Positions 9,501 to 18,095 are shown, counted from the stretch's first letter. The stretch is DNA of 64,000 nt from G963663495 sp963663495 (GCA_963663495.1 OY760427.1:4712001-4776000), one strand, 5' to 3'. Numbers and translations: made by a program. Notes: generated by a model from the letters alone, not told the origin.

Positions 9501-12500
9501 GGGCGTTCACAGAGGTGAACGGATCCTCCTACACGCTGGCGGTGACACCGATCAGCGGGTCGAACGTGACGGTCACAGTGGCGGCGAACGCGGCGAGCGA
9601 CGGCCTCAACACCGGTCCGGCCACGGAGGTGTCAGCGATCGCGACGTGGGACGCGGCGACCCCGATGGTCGGGATCGGCGGGGTGCCGGCCAAGATAAAC
9701 TCAACGACCGCGTTCATTGCGATGTTCACATGGTCCGAGGACGTGAACGGGTTCGCGACCGGGGACGTGACCGTGACCGGCGGGACGAAAGGGACATTCT
9801 CCGGCAGCGGCAAAACGTACACGCTCGCGGTGACGCCGTCCAGCGGGTCGAACGTGACGGTCACGGTGGAGGCGAACTCGGCTACCGACGGCCTCAACAC
9901 GGGTCCGGCCACGGCGGTGTCCGCCACGGCCATGTGGGACGCAATGGCGCCATCAGTCGCGATCAGCGGGATGCCGGCGAAGATCAACTCAACGGCAGGG
10001 CTCAGCGTGACATTCACGTGGTTGAAGGACGTGACCGGGTTCGCGACCGGGGACGTGACCGTGACCGGCGGGACGAAAGGGACATTCTCCGGCAGCGGCA
10101 AAACGTACACGCTCGCGGTGACGCCGTCCAGCGGGTCGAACGTGACGGTCACGGTGGAGGCGAACTCGGCTACCGACGGCCTCAACACGGGTCCGGCCAC
10201 GGCAATCTCGGCCACGTCGACGTGGGACGCGGCGGCCGCCACCGTGACGGTCGGGGACGCCTCGGCCACCGAGGGCGACGAGCTGACCTTCACCGTGACG
10301 CTGGACCAAGGGGTGTCGGAAGGTCTGACGGTGACGCCGAGCTTCACCGACGGCACGGCGACAAGGGACATCGACTACACGGAGAACATTGCGGCCCTCA
10401 CCTTCGCAGGCATCGCGGGCGAAACACAGACCTTCACTGTCGCAACGACCGAGGACGCCCTGGTTGAGGACGACGAGACGTTCACGGTCGGCCTGACGGT
10501 ATCCGGGACGACGGAGATGATTACGGCGACCGACACGGCGACCGGGACGATCACCGACGACGACACGGCGCCTACGAGGGTGAACTTGGTGGTCGCGCCG
10601 AACCCGGTGGACGAGGGCGAGCAGGTGACGGTAACGGCGCGGCTGTCCAGGGCGCCGCTGAACGGTGTGACGATCCCGCTGACGTTGACGGCGGGCACCG
10701 CAGAGTCGGGCGACTACGGTTCGCTGACGGGCATCTCAATCGCCTCCGGTGCCACGATGGGGACCGGGACCATCGCGATGGTCGCGGATGCCGACCGGGA
10801 CGACGAGACGTTCACGGTGGCGCTGGGCGCCCTGCCGGACGGGTTGGCGCCGGGCAGCCCCTCGTCGGTCGAGGTGACGATCCGCGACCGAACGCCGCCG
10901 CCCAATCGTCCGCCGACAGTGACGGCTTCGTGCCATCCGTGCGCGGTGCCGCGCGGCGGCGAGGTCCGCCTTGAGGCGACGGCGACGGACCCGGACGGCG
11001 ATCCGCTCACGTACTCGTGGAGCGCGCCGAGGGGCGGCTTCGCGGGCGCCGACGAACCGGTGGCGCACTGGACGGCCCCGGAGGCACTCGGGACGATGGC
11101 CATCCGCGTCGAGGTTTCGGACGAGCGGGGAGGCTCCGCGTCGTCCGTGGTTGAGGTCGCAGTCGTGAACCGCGAGCCGTCGTTCGGGCAGCCCGCCTAC
11201 GGCTTTGAGTTGCCCGAGAACGTGGACGGGCGGGAAAGCCCGTCCGAGATCGGCCGAGTCGAGGCCGAGGACCAGGACGGGGACGAGCTGACCTACGAGC
11301 TGGCGGCCGGCGACCGGCAGCGCTTCGCGGTGGGAGCGCTTGACGGCGTGGTGAGGTACATCGGCTCGGGAGAGGATTTCGAGACGCTGCCGAACCGGTT
11401 CGAGCTAGCGGTGCGCTTGCTGGACGAGTTCGGGGAAGATGCGTGGACGGAGGTAGCGGTCGAGGTGACCGACGTGAACGAGGCGCCCGAGGCGGCGGAC
11501 GACCAGGCCGTGACGCCCGAGGACCAAGCCGTAGCGGTCGATGTGCTCGCCAACGACACGGACCCGGAGGGGGACCAACTGCGTGTCCGCTCGGTCACGG
11601 CGGCGGCGCACGGGGCGGTGCGCCACGTCTCTGGCGGTCGCGTAACCTACACGCCGGAAGCCGACTTCCACGGCACCGACTCGTTTACCTACGTGGCCGG
11701 CGATGGTCGGGGCCTGAGGGATACGGCGATGGTTGTGGTCACGGTGCTGCCCGTCAACGACGCGCCAACGACGGTCGGGGCAATCCCGGACCAGGCCCTT
11801 GACGAGGGCGGCGGTGAGGTACATGTGGACCTGTCGCCGTACTTCGTCGACATGGAGGGGGACGCGCTGACCTACAGCGCGCGGTCGAGCGACACCGGCG
11901 TGGTGCTGGCCTCGGTGGAGGGAACGGTGCTGGCGCTGACCCCGGTCGTGTACGGCTCGGCGATGGTCACGGTCACGGCGCGGGACCCCGTGGACCTCAC
12001 CACGGCCCATAGTGTGCGGGTCGGCGTGAGCGACCGGCCACAGCGCGCAATCGTCGGGAATGTGCTGGCGGCCACTGCCCGGGGCCACCTGGCGAGCCTC
12101 CGCGCGGCGCTGGGCCACAGGATGGCGGCGGGTCCGTGCGAAGCGTCCCGGCTCGCGGTGATGGGCCGGTCCGTTCCGCTGGGACGGACCGAGGCCACGA
12201 TCATGCTCGGGCAAATCGGGAACGGCGGCCGCTTGGCGGCCGCCGCGCTGAGCCTAGACGAATTGGCCGTCGATCCCGGCGGTGCCATGCGCCCACAGGT
12301 TGGACAGGACGCAACGACGACGGATCGTATCGAGGCCGCGCTCCCGTCGGTCCCCGCTCGGGCGCTCGGCATCGGAGGCGGGTCCGCCGCGGCCGCGGCG
12401 GACTTCTTGGTCGGCTGGGGCGGCCCGGAGGGGCACAGTGAGCGGTGTCCGGTGCGCGGCCGCTGGGCCCTGTGGGGCCAGGGAGATGTGCATAGGTTCG

Positions 12501-13510
12501 AGGGAACGCCGTCCGTGCACGGGCACGACTCCGGCTACGACGGAGAACTATCGACCGCGTACGTCGGGCTTGACACGAGGCTGGGCCCGCGCTGGCTGGT
12601 CGGGGTCGCGCTCTCGCGGAGCAAGGGCGAGAGCGACTGGCGCGCGGGCACTTCGGAGGGGCGGCTCACTCAGTTCATGACGGCGGTCCATCCGTACCTG
12701 CAGTGGACCGGCTGGTCCATGTCGGTGTGGGCCTCGGTGGGTGCGGGCGGGGGCGATGCCCGGAACGTGCGTGCAGCCGGAAGAACGGGCACGAGCGCCA
12801 CTGATTTCCGGCTCGGGCTCGTCGAACTCGAACGGCGTCTCGGAGCGCCCGGCGGGCTCGACTTCGCCATTCTGGGAGACGCCGCCTGGGCCAGGCTCAG
12901 CACCGGGGACGGCGACGAGACCATAAACCGTCAGGAGGTTGCCGTGAACCAGGTGCGCCTTGGCGCCGACCTGTCGTTGCCCGCGCGCCTCGGCCGCGCA
13001 GAATTGACGCCGTTCGGAACGGTGCACGCGCGCCGCGATGGCGGCGCGGGCCAGACCGGCGACGGCATTGAGGTCGCCGGAGGGCTCCGGTCTGTCTTCG
13101 GCATTGTGCGCCTCGACGCCTCTGCACGCATGCTCGCCCACCACTCGGCAGAAGGCTACGGCGAGCGCGGCGCGGCGGTGACCCTCGCACTCGGGAAGCA
13201 GGGGACGGAGGAAGGCTTTTCGCTCTCGGTCTCGCCGCGCTGGGGCGATCCGGCACGCGCCACCGGCGCGCTGCAGTCCGGCCCGCTCGGCGGAGGCTTC
13301 CGCAGCGGGCCGGACTCGGATCGCTGGACCCTCGACGCTCGCGCCAGCTACGGCGTCAGCCTACCGGGGGGGCTCAAACTCAACGTACAGGGCAGCTACG
13401 GCGCCGCGTCCGGCGCACCAGGCTTCGGCCTGTACATCGGCAGGCCGGGCAGCACCACCGGCACCGCCCGAAGAATGGTGCCCGCCCCGCGTCCGACACC
13501 GAGGCCGTGA
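3518..13510 (+). CDS. Giant Ig-like repeat surface protein with C-terminal autotransporter-like barrel (3330 aa)
   Basis: Predicted exported adhesin or surface spacer; no enzyme domain was seen. Residues 1-64 are a basic extension, followed by a hydrophobic segment (about 65-77) and an A-S-A cleavage site near 81. Residues 82-404 hold three Calx-beta-like units, the later two ending in D-D-[DE]. Residues 406-2238 are 19 tandem Ig-like units of about 97 residues (Bacterial Ig-like, Big_12/13 type; core I-x-G-[VM]-P-x-K-I-N-S-T and T-G-D-V-T-V-T-G-G). Two further Calx-beta-like units follow, then a PKD-like unit (C-x-x-C near 2470), a cadherin-like unit, one V-D-V-L-A-N-D tandem-95-type unit and an I-P-D-Q-A-L-D-E-G-G-G unit. 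From about 2981 to 3310 lies an amphipathic beta-barrel region resembling the autotransporter beta-domain. The protein ends in a Pro/Arg-rich tail instead of the usual terminal aromatic. The last ~600 residues are homologous to the gene at 45172. GC is far higher than in the neighbouring IS DNA. The function call rests on architecture only. Confidence 0.85.
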   Translation: MNALFSSPKARRPRVRPHVIVPAARCLFRLLLGIATTQRNRTTSRSGVRHRYGRLCQSRQREIRWLPLLVLLFFLPEIASAQGVQVTPSILRVNEGEVVSITVRLTSEPASTATFEVDLVPSHVTSEPNSLRFNTTNWSEPQTIRLTFVEDVDAVDEFDRVLGSLTIGGVTRPLSSILTLYITDNDKDDPALQILPQSLTVAEGGSSTFTVRLSSQPTDPVTVAITGVSGTDLTLDETSLTFTRLSWSIPQTVRISADEDLDAVNDVVTLPHTASGAEYADVTANLFATVTDDDAPGRLLFSPASLTVAEGSSAPYTVRLSSQPTGPVTVAITGQSGTDLTLNMSDLTFNPSGANLWSTAQTVMVSADEDSDASNDMARLLHTASGANYGSVMANLIVTVTDDEEPAVNITGVPAKINSTAAFTATFTWSDDVTGFATGDVTVTGGTKGTFTAANGSSYTLAVTPDGSADVVVTVPAHSASAGGLNTGPATAVSETATWDTTAPTVRITGIPAKINSTAALNVTFAFSEDVNGFATGDVTVTGGTKGVFSGSGRTYTLVVTPDGSADVVVTVAADAATDGLNTGPATAVSATATWDATAPSVAIGGVPSKINSTTAFTATFTWSENVTGFVTGDVTVTGGTKGAFTAVNGSSYTLAMTPDGSADVVVTVTADGATDGFNTGPATATTATATWDATAPAVTIGGVPSKINSTTAFTATFTWSENVTGFVTGDVTVTGGTKGAFSGSGRTYTLAVTPISGSNVTVTVAANSASDGLNTGPATEVSRMATWDAATPMVTIGGVPAKINSTAALTATFMFSEDVTGFVTGDVTVTGGTKGAFTEVNGSSYTLAMTPTGSADVVVTVAASAATDGLNTGPPAAVSATATWDAAAPMVDITGVPAKINSTAALTATFTFSEDVNGFVTGDVTVTGGTKGMFSGSGKSYTLAVTPSNGADVTVTVAANSASDGLNTGPATEVSATATWDAAAPSVAIGGMPAKINSTAALSVNFNWLEDVTGFAIGDVTVIGGTKGAFSGSGRTYTLAVTPISGSNVTVTVAANSASDGLNTGPATEVSRMATWDAATPMVTIGGVPAKINSTAALTATFMFSEDVTGFVTGDVTVTGGTKGAFTEVNGSSYTLAMTPTGSADVVVTVAASAATDGLNTGPPAAVSATATWDAATPMVTIGGVPAKINSTAALTATFMFSEDVTGFVTGDVTVTGGTKGAFTEVNGSSYTLAMTPTGSADVVVTVAASAATDGLNTGPPAAVSATATWDAATPMVDITGVPAKINSTAALTATFTFSEDVTGFVTGDVTVTGGTKGAFTEVNGSSYTLAMTPTGSADVVVTVAASAATDGLNTGPPAAVSATATWDAAAPMVDITGVPAKINSTAALTATFTFSEDVNGFVAGDVTVTGGTKGTFSGSGKSYTLAVTPSNGADVTISVAANSASDGLNTGPATAVSATATWDAVAPSVAIGGMPAKINSTAALSVTFMWLKNVTGFVAGDVTVTGGAKGAFTEVNGSSYTLAVTPISGSNVTVTVAANSATDGVNTGPATEVSTTATWDAATPMVAIGGVPAKINSTTAFTATFTWSEDVTGFVTGDVTVTGGTKGAFTAVNGSSYALAMTPTGSADMVVTVRPSAATDGLNTGPATEVSAIATWDAATPMVTIGGVPAKINSTTAFIATFTWSEDVNGFVTGDVTLTGGTKGAFTAVNGSSYTLAMTPTGSADMVVTVAASAATDGLNTGPPSAVSATAMWDSAAPMVEIGGVPSRISSTAALTATFTFSEDVTGFVTGDVTVTGGTKGTFSGSGKTYTLAVTPSSGSNVTVTVEANSATDGLNTGPATAVSATAMWDAMAPSVAISGMPAKINSTAGLSVTFTWLKDVTGFATGDVTVTGGTKGTFSGSGKTYTLAVTPSSGADVTVTVVANSATDGLNTGPATAISATSTWDAVAPSVAIGGMPAEINSTAALSVTFMWLKDVTGFATGDVTVTGGTKGAFTEVNGSSYTLAVTPISGSNVTVTVAANAASDGLNTGPATEVSAIATWDAATPMVGIGGVPAKINSTTAFIAMFTWSEDVNGFATGDVTVTGGTKGTFSGSGKTYTLAVTPSSGSNVTVTVEANSATDGLNTGPATAVSATAMWDAMAPSVAISGMPAKINSTAGLSVTFTWLKDVTGFATGDVTVTGGTKGTFSGSGKTYTLAVTPSSGSNVTVTVEANSATDGLNTGPATAISATSTWDAAAATVTVGDASATEGDELTFTVTLDQGVSEGLTVTPSFTDGTATRDIDYTENIAALTFAGIAGETQTFTVATTEDALVEDDETFTVGLTVSGTTEMITATDTATGTITDDDTAPTRVNLVVAPNPVDEGEQVTVTARLSRAPLNGVTIPLTLTAGTAESGDYGSLTGISIASGATMGTGTIAMVADADRDDETFTVALGALPDGLAPGSPSSVEVTIRDRTPPPNRPPTVTASCHPCAVPRGGEVRLEATATDPDGDPLTYSWSAPRGGFAGADEPVAHWTAPEALGTMAIRVEVSDERGGSASSVVEVAVVNREPSFGQPAYGFELPENVDGRESPSEIGRVEAEDQDGDELTYELAAGDRQRFAVGALDGVVRYIGSGEDFETLPNRFELAVRLLDEFGEDAWTEVAVEVTDVNEAPEAADDQAVTPEDQAVAVDVLANDTDPEGDQLRVRSVTAAAHGAVRHVSGGRVTYTPEADFHGTDSFTYVAGDGRGLRDTAMVVVTVLPVNDAPTTVGAIPDQALDEGGGEVHVDLSPYFVDMEGDALTYSARSSDTGVVLASVEGTVLALTPVVYGSAMVTVTARDPVDLTTAHSVRVGVSDRPQRAIVGNVLAATARGHLASLRAALGHRMAAGPCEASRLAVMGRSVPLGRTEATIMLGQIGNGGRLAAAALSLDELAVDPGGAMRPQVGQDATTTDRIEAALPSVPARALGIGGGSAAAAADFLVGWGGPEGHSERCPVRGRWALWGQGDVHRFEGTPSVHGHDSGYDGELSTAYVGLDTRLGPRWLVGVALSRSKGESDWRAGTSEGRLTQFMTAVHPYLQWTGWSMSVWASVGAGGGDARNVRAAGRTGTSATDFRLGLVELERRLGAPGGLDFAILGDAAWARLSTGDGDETINRQEVAVNQVRLGADLSLPARLGRAELTPFGTVHARRDGGAGQTGDGIEVAGGLRSVFGIVRLDASARMLAHHSAEGYGERGAAVTLALGKQGTEEGFSLSVSPRWGDPARATGALQSGPLGGGFRSGPDSDRWTLDARASYGVSLPGGLKLNVQGSYGAASGAPGFGLYIGRPGSTTGTARRMVPAPRPTPRP
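4733..10233 (+). repeat. 19-unit tandem array of ~291-bp coding repeats
   Basis: Each unit encodes one ~97-residue Ig-like domain running from [AST]-V-x-I-x-G to A-T-W-D-A-x-x-P. DNA identity between some units is nearly complete. The stretch from 5734 to about 6180 recurs at 6601 to about 7048, an 867-bp offset (three units), and the units near 6745, 7036 and 7327 are almost copies of one another. Other units alternate between two sub-types (F-T-x-V-N-G-S-S-Y and F-S-G-S-G-[KR]-[ST]-Y). This indicates recent expansion by unequal recombination, and array length may vary between strains or be mis-assembled. Confidence 0.9.
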
Positions 13511-14139
13511 AGGAGGCGGCGCCTGCCGACGAGGACCCTCGGACGGCCCTTTTCTACGGCCGATTGAGAACCACGCAGCCCGCGGGAGTTTGCGCCATCC
13601 ACGTCCGTTTATGCCGTTGTCGTGGCTTGATCCAGCATGGTCAGATCCAACGGCAGGAAACGCAGATCGTGCAGGCCCAGTTAGTGTTCGCCAGAAAAAG
13701 GTAGGAGGGCTGAAAAACGGCGAAACAAGGCCGTTTGATACTCGTTTTGTCAAGCTGTAAGCGTTACGTTTACAGATGGATATGAGCCATACCGTATTTG
13801 CACATTGCAGATTATTCGGCCAGCGTGTCTCTAACGAATGTTTGGCCAAATCCTTCTGTTTCGGGCGTTTTCATCGATATAAGGCCCCTTGGGGCCGATT
13901 ATTCATACGATTAATACCATGCGGATTGTAGAGGATACACAGTGTAAGCTCGGGCAGGTCCGCATTGAAGAGATGACCTTCCACCCCAAAGACCGGGACG
14001 ATATACCGGCAGCGCTACAAGGTCTGCAGCACCTGTATTGCGACCCAACGGCTCGGCAGAAGGTCTTTGAGATCCTGGAGAAGCAGTTGCTTCCGAATAT
14101 TGATTTGCAGCGTGGTCGTCCGGGGATGGCACTTTGGCG

Positions 14140-16210
14140 GTATCCGTCCGGTGAAGTACATTATAACCGAGGGTATTTACTCTCTCAATTAGAGTAAGTT
14201 AGGGCGCGGTTCGAAGGTTTATAGGCTAGCGTCGGTTGGGTGTGCAGGAGTTAAGTACCTAACAGCGTATTCGCAGACCCGTACACGGATCTAGTCGGAT
14301 GACCCGGGCGCGCCTGTTTAGGGGCTCCTATGCCGCTTTCTTGACGGTAGCTTGCTGCAAGTCCCGACTAGCTTTCCAATGATGGGGCAAGAGTTCAGCC
14401 ATGCGGTCGGCAGGATGTGTCGGAAGACGGCGTAGTACGTCGGTAAGCCATTCAATCGGGTTTGTCGATTGCAACTTGCATGTGGCAAAAAGAGAGTACA
14501 GTACTGCGGACCGCTGCGCTGCCGCATGCGATCCCGCAAACAGATGGTTTTTTCGACCAAGCGCAATCGCTCGCATCTGGTTCTCGACCAGATTGTTATC
14601 AATCTCAACCTTGCCGTCTTCCAGGTAACAAACCAGCTTCTCCCACCTGTTGAGCATGTACCCCACGGCTTCATCCCATCCCGCACTCGGCCGGTGCTCA
14701 CGACTCTCCTCAAGCCATGGCTTCAACTTCTCCAGTACCGGTCGTGCCTCCTCCTGTCGTACCTCTACACGCCGAGCCGGACCAGCTCCCTCCTTACGCA
14801 ACCCACGCTCTATCGCATACAAGTGCCGGATTTCCTCCATTACGTGGCGCACCTTCTTGGGCTCCTTTTTCCTGCAGTCATAAAACTTGCGACGCGCATG
14901 CGCCATACATCCAAACAGCGTTATCCCGCCCCGCGTACCAAACGCATCGTACACCACATACCCGTCGGTTTGCATCGCCCCTCTATATCCGCGCAAGAAT
15001 TCCCACGGTCCAGCGCGCGCACGGCTCGGGCTGTAATCCATCATCACCACCTTCGCCCGCGGTGCCAGGTATACCCAAAGATAGCCGCGATGCGTCTTTC
15101 CTTCGTTTCTCTTCCCTTTCTTCTCCTTCCCTTCCTTCTTCGGCTTTTGCACCGGGAACGTTGTCTCATCCACCTGCAGATACCCGCTACGAAGCACCTC
15201 CTTACGCAACGCATCTCCTAACGGACCCAGATACGTCGCTACCTTCGCAATCCAATCCCCCATTGTAGCAGCCGATAGCTTCACGCCATGGCGCTGAAAC
15301 TTCTTCCGCAGCCGGTATAGCGGCATATGATCCACATATTTGGCTACCGCCAAATACGCCAACAACCCCGGACCCGCCTTCCCCTTCGGTATGACACGCT
15401 TCGGCAACGGCGCTATGACCACCCCCTTGCGAGGCTCCTTGCAGACAACGTACTTCGGCCGCACAATCCGTACTACCCTCGTGAAGCCCGGCACATATTC
15501 CAGGTACTCCGTTACTTCCTCGCCGATGTACTTCATACCCGCGGTGCTGCCCTCCGGCTCAAGGCGGATCACCTCTCTGGGCAGATGGTCCGGAATCGGC
15601 CCACGCACCGGCTTGTTCTTCCCACGCCGCTTGCGCTTTACCGGGACATACTCCTCCTCCTCCTCCTCGGGCTCAACAGCTTCTGGTTCCTCTCCAGACA
15701 ACTGGCCTTGCTGCGCATTGTCCGCCGGCGTGTAACGCTCACTCTTTTTGCCAGAGAGTAGGCGATGCGCTTGTTCCAACCTGTCTTCCAGATGGCTAAT
15801 CTTCGCAGCCAGATCCGCGTTGTTCTTGGATAGACGATCGGCTTTTTTCTCCAAGCGACGGACCTGCTTTCGCAGATCCTTGTTCTCAGCCTCTTGGTTT
15901 CTTAGCCTCTGAAAAAGGGCTTCACCGGCAGGAGAAGAGGGGGAGAAAGATACCTTGGGCCGCATAGTTCGTGTACATGTGCGTCCGCCACAATGTTCCG
16001 GTTCTTCTCCCCAAAACCCATGTTTTTTGTCCCCAAAGACGCTGATTGCTGCCTGCATTCAGGCGCCAAGACGATAAGCTGCACACCACTCCGAAATTCC
16101 CAAGTCGGCACACCAAACCCGGCGTATAATCACCTTGCACTAAGCTCTACAAGCGGACTACGCAGACCAATGCTAAGCCCGCTTTACCATGTACTTCACC
16201 GTACGGATAC
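14140..16210 (-). mobile_element. Complete IS66-family element, copy B (2071 bp)
   Basis: The terminal inverted repeats are GTATCCGTCCGGTGAAGTAC at 14140 and GTATCCGTACGGTGAAGTAC reading inward from 16210. The 8-bp target duplication CTTTGGCG sits at 14132-14139 and 16211-16218. The empty site is visible in the intact ISNCY copy on the complementary strand near 42050-42070, confirming the boundaries. One gene (TnpC) fills it and TnpA/TnpB are absent, as in the ISBst12 subgroup of IS66. A 3'-end hairpin (TACTCT ... AGAGTA) lies at 14178-14196. Confidence 0.93.
14328..15965 (-). CDS. tnpC: IS66 transposase TnpC, complete
   Basis: A 545-residue transposase counted from the ATG at 15965. That start is supported by the same M-R-P-K start in the copy at 58389, where a stop lies just upstream; an in-frame ATG at 16058 would add 31 poorly conserved residues. 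Order of parts: coiled-coil leucine-zipper-like segment (about 15-80), acidic linker, the helix-turn-helix and zinc-binding-like N-terminal region, then the DDE core with Q-V-D-E-T-T (first Asp), T-D-G-Y-V-V-Y-D (second Asp), A-H-A-R-R-K-F and the terminal D-N-N-L-V-E-N (catalytic Glu). The C-terminal IS66_C-type tail is present. It is uninterrupted, so this is the best candidate for an active transposase in the window. It could mobilise the other copies, A and C, only where both ends survive. Confidence 0.93.
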   Translation of the reverse strand: MRPKVSFSPSSPAGEALFQRLRNQEAENKDLRKQVRRLEKKADRLSKNNADLAAKISHLEDRLEQAHRLLSGKKSERYTPADNAQQGQLSGEEPEAVEPEEEEEEYVPVKRKRRGKNKPVRGPIPDHLPREVIRLEPEGSTAGMKYIGEEVTEYLEYVPGFTRVVRIVRPKYVVCKEPRKGVVIAPLPKRVIPKGKAGPGLLAYLAVAKYVDHMPLYRLRKKFQRHGVKLSAATMGDWIAKVATYLGPLGDALRKEVLRSGYLQVDETTFPVQKPKKEGKEKKGKRNEGKTHRGYLWVYLAPRAKVVMMDYSPSRARAGPWEFLRGYRGAMQTDGYVVYDAFGTRGGITLFGCMAHARRKFYDCRKKEPKKVRHVMEEIRHLYAIERGLRKEGAGPARRVEVRQEEARPVLEKLKPWLEESREHRPSAGWDEAVGYMLNRWEKLVCYLEDGKVEIDNNLVENQMRAIALGRKNHLFAGSHAAAQRSAVLYSLFATCKLQSTNPIEWLTDVLRRLPTHPADRMAELLPHHWKASRDLQQATVKKAA

Positions 16211-17960
16211 CTTTGGCGCGTCTTTGTTGGGGGTATTGAAGCAGGCCCTCAACTGCGACTTTGATCGTTTGAGGAGCCTGGCCGCCAAACATTTAGAGGT
16301 GCGCCAGATGCTGGGGCATACGAATTTCCGGGACGAGCCCGTCTATCAGCTGCAGACCGTTATTGATAACGTAAGCCTGCTAACAGCGGATGTCCTGAAG
16401 CAGATCAACGATGCGGTGGTGGCTTGCGGTCACCGATTGGTAGAACAGGAGCCAGAGGAACCGCTTCTTTGCCGGGTTGATTCGGCGGTGGCCAAAGCGA
16501 ATGTGGAGTGGCCTACGGATGTTCGTTTGTTGTGGGAATCAATGCGGTGCCTGATTCGGGAGTTGCATTGCGCACGTGAGGCGCACAGCCTTGCGGGCTG
16601 GCGCAAGGCTGTGTACTGGAGTCGTACCTTGAAGAAGGCCTTCAACCGGGTGCGTACGCACCGTCAGTGGCGTGATGAGTCGAAGGTGAGAAAGTATGTG
16701 AAGATGTGTCGTGTTCTGATTGAGCGTGCGGAGAGCAGTGTCAGCGTGTTGAAGGAGAAAGACGCGGATCTTGAGGAGGTGTTGCGGTACTTGGCAGATG
16801 CACAAAGGCAGATAGATCAAGTAGATAGGCGTCTATTGAAGGGGGAGGTGATTCCGCATGATGAGAAGGTATTTTCGATACATGAGCCGCATACTCGCTG
16901 GATCACCAAGGGGAAGGCGGGGGTGATTGCGGAGTTGGGTCTGCCGGTATGCGTGCTGGAGGATCAGCATCAGTTGATATTGTGGCATCAGATACTGCAC
17001 GAGGGGGTGGATTCGGATATGATTGTGGGGTTTACGAAGGAAGCGAAGGATCGGTAGGCGGCGATCACATCGTGCAGCATGGATAAGGGGTACTCATCGG
17101 TAAAGAACCGCAAGGCGCTGGAGCAGGTGTTGGACACGGAGATCATGCCGAAGAGGGGTCGGTTCAGCAAAGCGGACAAGGAGAGGGAATCCGATCCGAA
17201 GTTTGTGGAGGGGCGTCGACAGCATCCGGCGGTGGAATCGGCGATCAACAATTTGAATCATCGGGGTCTGGGTTTGATACGGACCCGTGGCAAGGAAGGC
17301 TTTGTGCGCACGGTGGCGCTGGTAGTGGTAGCGGCGAATGTGCACCGTATCGGGCAGATAGTGAAGCGGAGCGAGGAGCGACGAAGGCGGTGCGAGCCGG
17401 CCCGCAAGCGCGCGGCGTAGGTACTCGCGCGAGCGTCTTCAGCACAAAATCAAGGTAGCCTGCAAGGGCGAGAGGCCAGCGTATGTTCATGCCTCGCTGA
17501 TGGACGACAAAAACACGTCTGATCAACGTCAAAACCCCAGGATTGCCGGCGTGAGCGGACAAAGTCGGCATCGTTAACGTCGAAAAATCCTTGCTGACTT
17601 GTCATTCCGATCCCCAATTCGAATTCCAGCCCCCCACTCAGCCAAGAGTCGCTCGCAAGACCATACTTTTCTGGCAAACACCAGTTAGAACGGTAGGCGT
17701 TAAGCGCGATGCGAAGGGACATACACAGAAATGGACAGGGTACAAGTTGCACATGGATGTGGCCGACGGAGGCGTACCGATCAGCGGTCTTGTTTCCTCT
17801 GCATCTTTGCATGATAGCCAGGCGGCGATTCCATTGGCTACGATATCTCAACTGCGGGTACGCAATTTGTATGATCTGATGGACAGTGCATACGACGCGA
17901 AGCAGATTCACGAGCACAGTAAAGGCTTGGAACAATGCCGATAGGGACCCGTATCGCGCC

Positions 17961-18048
17961 AGCTCATAAACCTTCGGATCGCGGTATAACCTACTCTAAA
18001 TTAAGAGAGTAAATGCCATCGCTAATATGTCCTTCACCAAACGGATAC
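17961..18048 (+). mobile_element. Solo IS66-like terminus
   Basis: The sequence from AGCTCATAAACCTTCGGATC through CTCTAAATTAAGAGAGTAAA to TTCACCAAACGGATAC is a diverged version of the IS66 3' tail at 2787-2874. No transposase codons are attached. It lies between the IS4-type remnant and the sulfatase gene and marks the left edge of the polysaccharide locus. Confidence 0.65.
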
Positions 18049-18095
18049 CCGCTCCGTAAACCGGCACGCCCCAATAAACCACGGCGAGCTATGGC

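Larger units (their letters stand above)
13919..17420 (+). pseudogene. ISNCY-like transposase, split by IS66 and an in-frame TAG
   Basis: The 5' part at 13919-14139 encodes M-R-I-V-E-D-T-Q to M-A-L-W-R. The 3' part at 16219-17420 resumes in L-G-V-L-K-Q-A-L-N-C-D-F-D-R-L. Conserved blocks include R-Q-M-L-G-H near the N-terminal third, a D-S-A-V-A-K-A-N-V-E-W block with catalytic Asp, D-K-G-Y-S-S and a terminal A-V-E-S-A-I-N-N-L-N-H-R-G-L block holding the catalytic Glu. TAG at 17055-17057 interrupts the frame 21 bases before the D-K-G-Y codons. The other copy has exactly the same TAG, so the stop predates their duplication or is part of the element. The reconstructed protein is about 483 residues. 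Most likely inactive here because of the IS66 insertion. Confidence 0.85.
13684..17681 (+). mobile_element. ISNCY-like element, copy 1, with IS66 nested inside
   Basis: The ends are GTGTTCGCCAGAAAA at 13684 and its near-perfect inverted partner TTTTCTGGCAAACAC ending at 17681. Direct repeats CAGTTA flank it at 13678-13683 and 17682-17687 (6-bp target duplication). Without the nested IS66 and its 8-bp duplication the element is 1919 bp, matching the 1921-bp copy at 40588-42508. It encodes one transposase gene from 13919, now split by IS66 and by a stop codon. The family assignment (ISNCY, ISDol1-like) rests on protein motifs recalled, not searched. Confidence 0.85.
13611..17944 (+). pseudogene. 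IS4-type transposase remnant interrupted by ISNCY
   Basis: Joining 13611-13683 to 17688-17944, with one copy of CAGTTA removed, restores a frame reading M-P-L-S-W-L-D-P-A-W ... R-T-V-G-V-K-R-D-A-K-G-H-T-Q-K-W-T-G-Y-K. This is followed by S-A-S-L-H-D-S-Q-A-A-I-P and L-M-D-S-A-Y-D. It is the middle of a DDE transposase of the IS4/IS1182 type: a G-x-K-L-H block, an H-D-S-Q block and the D-x-A-Y-D block. N- and C-terminal parts are missing, a stop or frameshift lies at 17942-17944, and an IS66-like end follows. It predates the ISNCY insertion. Confidence 0.6.

Noticed and set aside
4733..10233. Regular repeats suggestive of a CRISPR array
   Set aside because: Units are ~291 bp, coding and contiguous, with no short palindromic repeats or unique spacers.
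6745..10467. A 1240-codon open frame in +1/+2 shift within the first giant gene, and long open frames antisense to it
   Set aside because: They follow the 291-bp repeat exactly, are low-complexity (Arg/Gly/His/Asp-rich or Val/Thr/Pro-rich) and result from GC-rich repeats lacking stops. The +frame with Ig-like domains, signal segment and barrel is the real gene.
15993..16210. Extension of the ISNCY transposase 3' part upstream into IS66 sequence
   Set aside because: The codons before 16211 belong to the IS66 right end; the exact 8-bp duplication and the empty site show that the true gene resumes after the duplication.
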